This document shows, one piece after another, positions 5,337 through 5,497 of a DNA stretch of 5,497 nucleotides. The stretch covers positions 1 to 5,497 of the forward strand of contig CAMDPB010000088.1 in assembly GCA_945903885.1 (NCBI GenBank), given 5' to 3'. Position 1 is the stretch's first letter. The number at the start of each line of letters is the position of its first letter. Below the pieces are notes generated by a model. It ran no database searches. It saw only the letters and a program-made list of their open reading frames with translations, and had not been told where the DNA came from. The position numbers and the translations under genes were made by a program. This DNA is from Candidatus Finniella inopinata (GTDB lineage: Bacteria; Pseudomonadota; Alphaproteobacteria; Paracaedibacterales; CAITNM01).

Positions 5337-5497
5337 TGCATTTCCAATAAAAATTTAGATAATTTTATAGTAATCTCTGGCCGATTAAAATTTCGTAAAC
5401 ACACAAGGTTGAAAACTATAATAAAGAACTAGATTTTTTTCATTTGATTGAATAAAAATTCTTACGGTACGCTTATACATAGGTGATTAAATTACTG
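5337..5497 (-). other. Upstream region of the 181-residue protein gene
   Basis: AT-rich DNA without an evident gene to the window edge. On the minus strand a TATAAA (5364-5369) could be a -10 hexamer about 30 bases before the start codon, but no good -35 is at normal spacing. On the plus strand TATAAT occurs near 5416-5421, and AGGTGA (5481-5486) near the edge could precede a gene starting beyond 5497. These are weak signals only. Confidence 0.3.

Noticed and set aside
5180..5404. Minus-strand 74-codon frame at 5180-5404
   Set aside because: It overlaps the start of the 181-residue gene in another frame; its hydrophobic stretch is an out-of-frame reading of the signal peptide's T-rich codons.

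Overview
The window looks like chromosomal DNA from an AT-rich alphaproteobacterium, most likely a host-associated or reduced-genome lineage (Holosporales or Rickettsiales-like). This rests on the alphaproteobacterial style of the HisC and RecG proteins (for example the RecG C-terminal LRGGGE motif), the low GC of the non-coding DNA, and two signal-peptide proteins without recognisable housekeeping homologues. The placement is an inference from reading, not from a search.

Left part (1-3404): an AT-rich upstream region of 240 bases carries a potential hairpin (98-122) and a plausible extended -10 promoter (180-208). That promoter is bracketed by two good palindromes, 178-195 and 209-229. It leads into a histidinol-phosphate aminotransferase-like gene (hisC, 241-1317). 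This overlaps by 16 bases the complete gene for the DNA-repair helicase RecG (1302-3404). The two are almost certainly co-transcribed and translationally coupled, although their functions are unrelated. No other histidine gene is visible, and the genes that often follow recG in relatives are absent.

Middle (3405-3771): 367 bases without a convincing gene. It holds a tandem 10-bp repeat, a nested stem structure (3510-3561), a weak promoter candidate (3673-3701) and a 9-bp-arm palindrome (3706-3725), and ends in a Shine-Dalgarno sequence for the next gene.

Right part (3772-5497): two convergent genes for exported proteins of unknown function. The first (3772-4749, +) encodes a signal peptide followed by about seven Sel1-like helical repeats of 37-39 residues, two repeat types partly alternating, with long DNA-level duplications. 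The second (4791-5336, -) encodes a 181-residue protein with an N-terminal hydrophobic signal and no recognised family. Between them is a strong 14-bp-arm inverted repeat (4763-4790), probably a shared terminator or a REP-like element.

No mobile element, CRISPR, tRNA, rRNA or defence system was recognised. The least ordinary items are the Sel1-like repeat protein, the paired palindromes at the hisC and Sel1-like promoters, and the hairpin between the convergent genes. None amounts to firm evidence of a new system.
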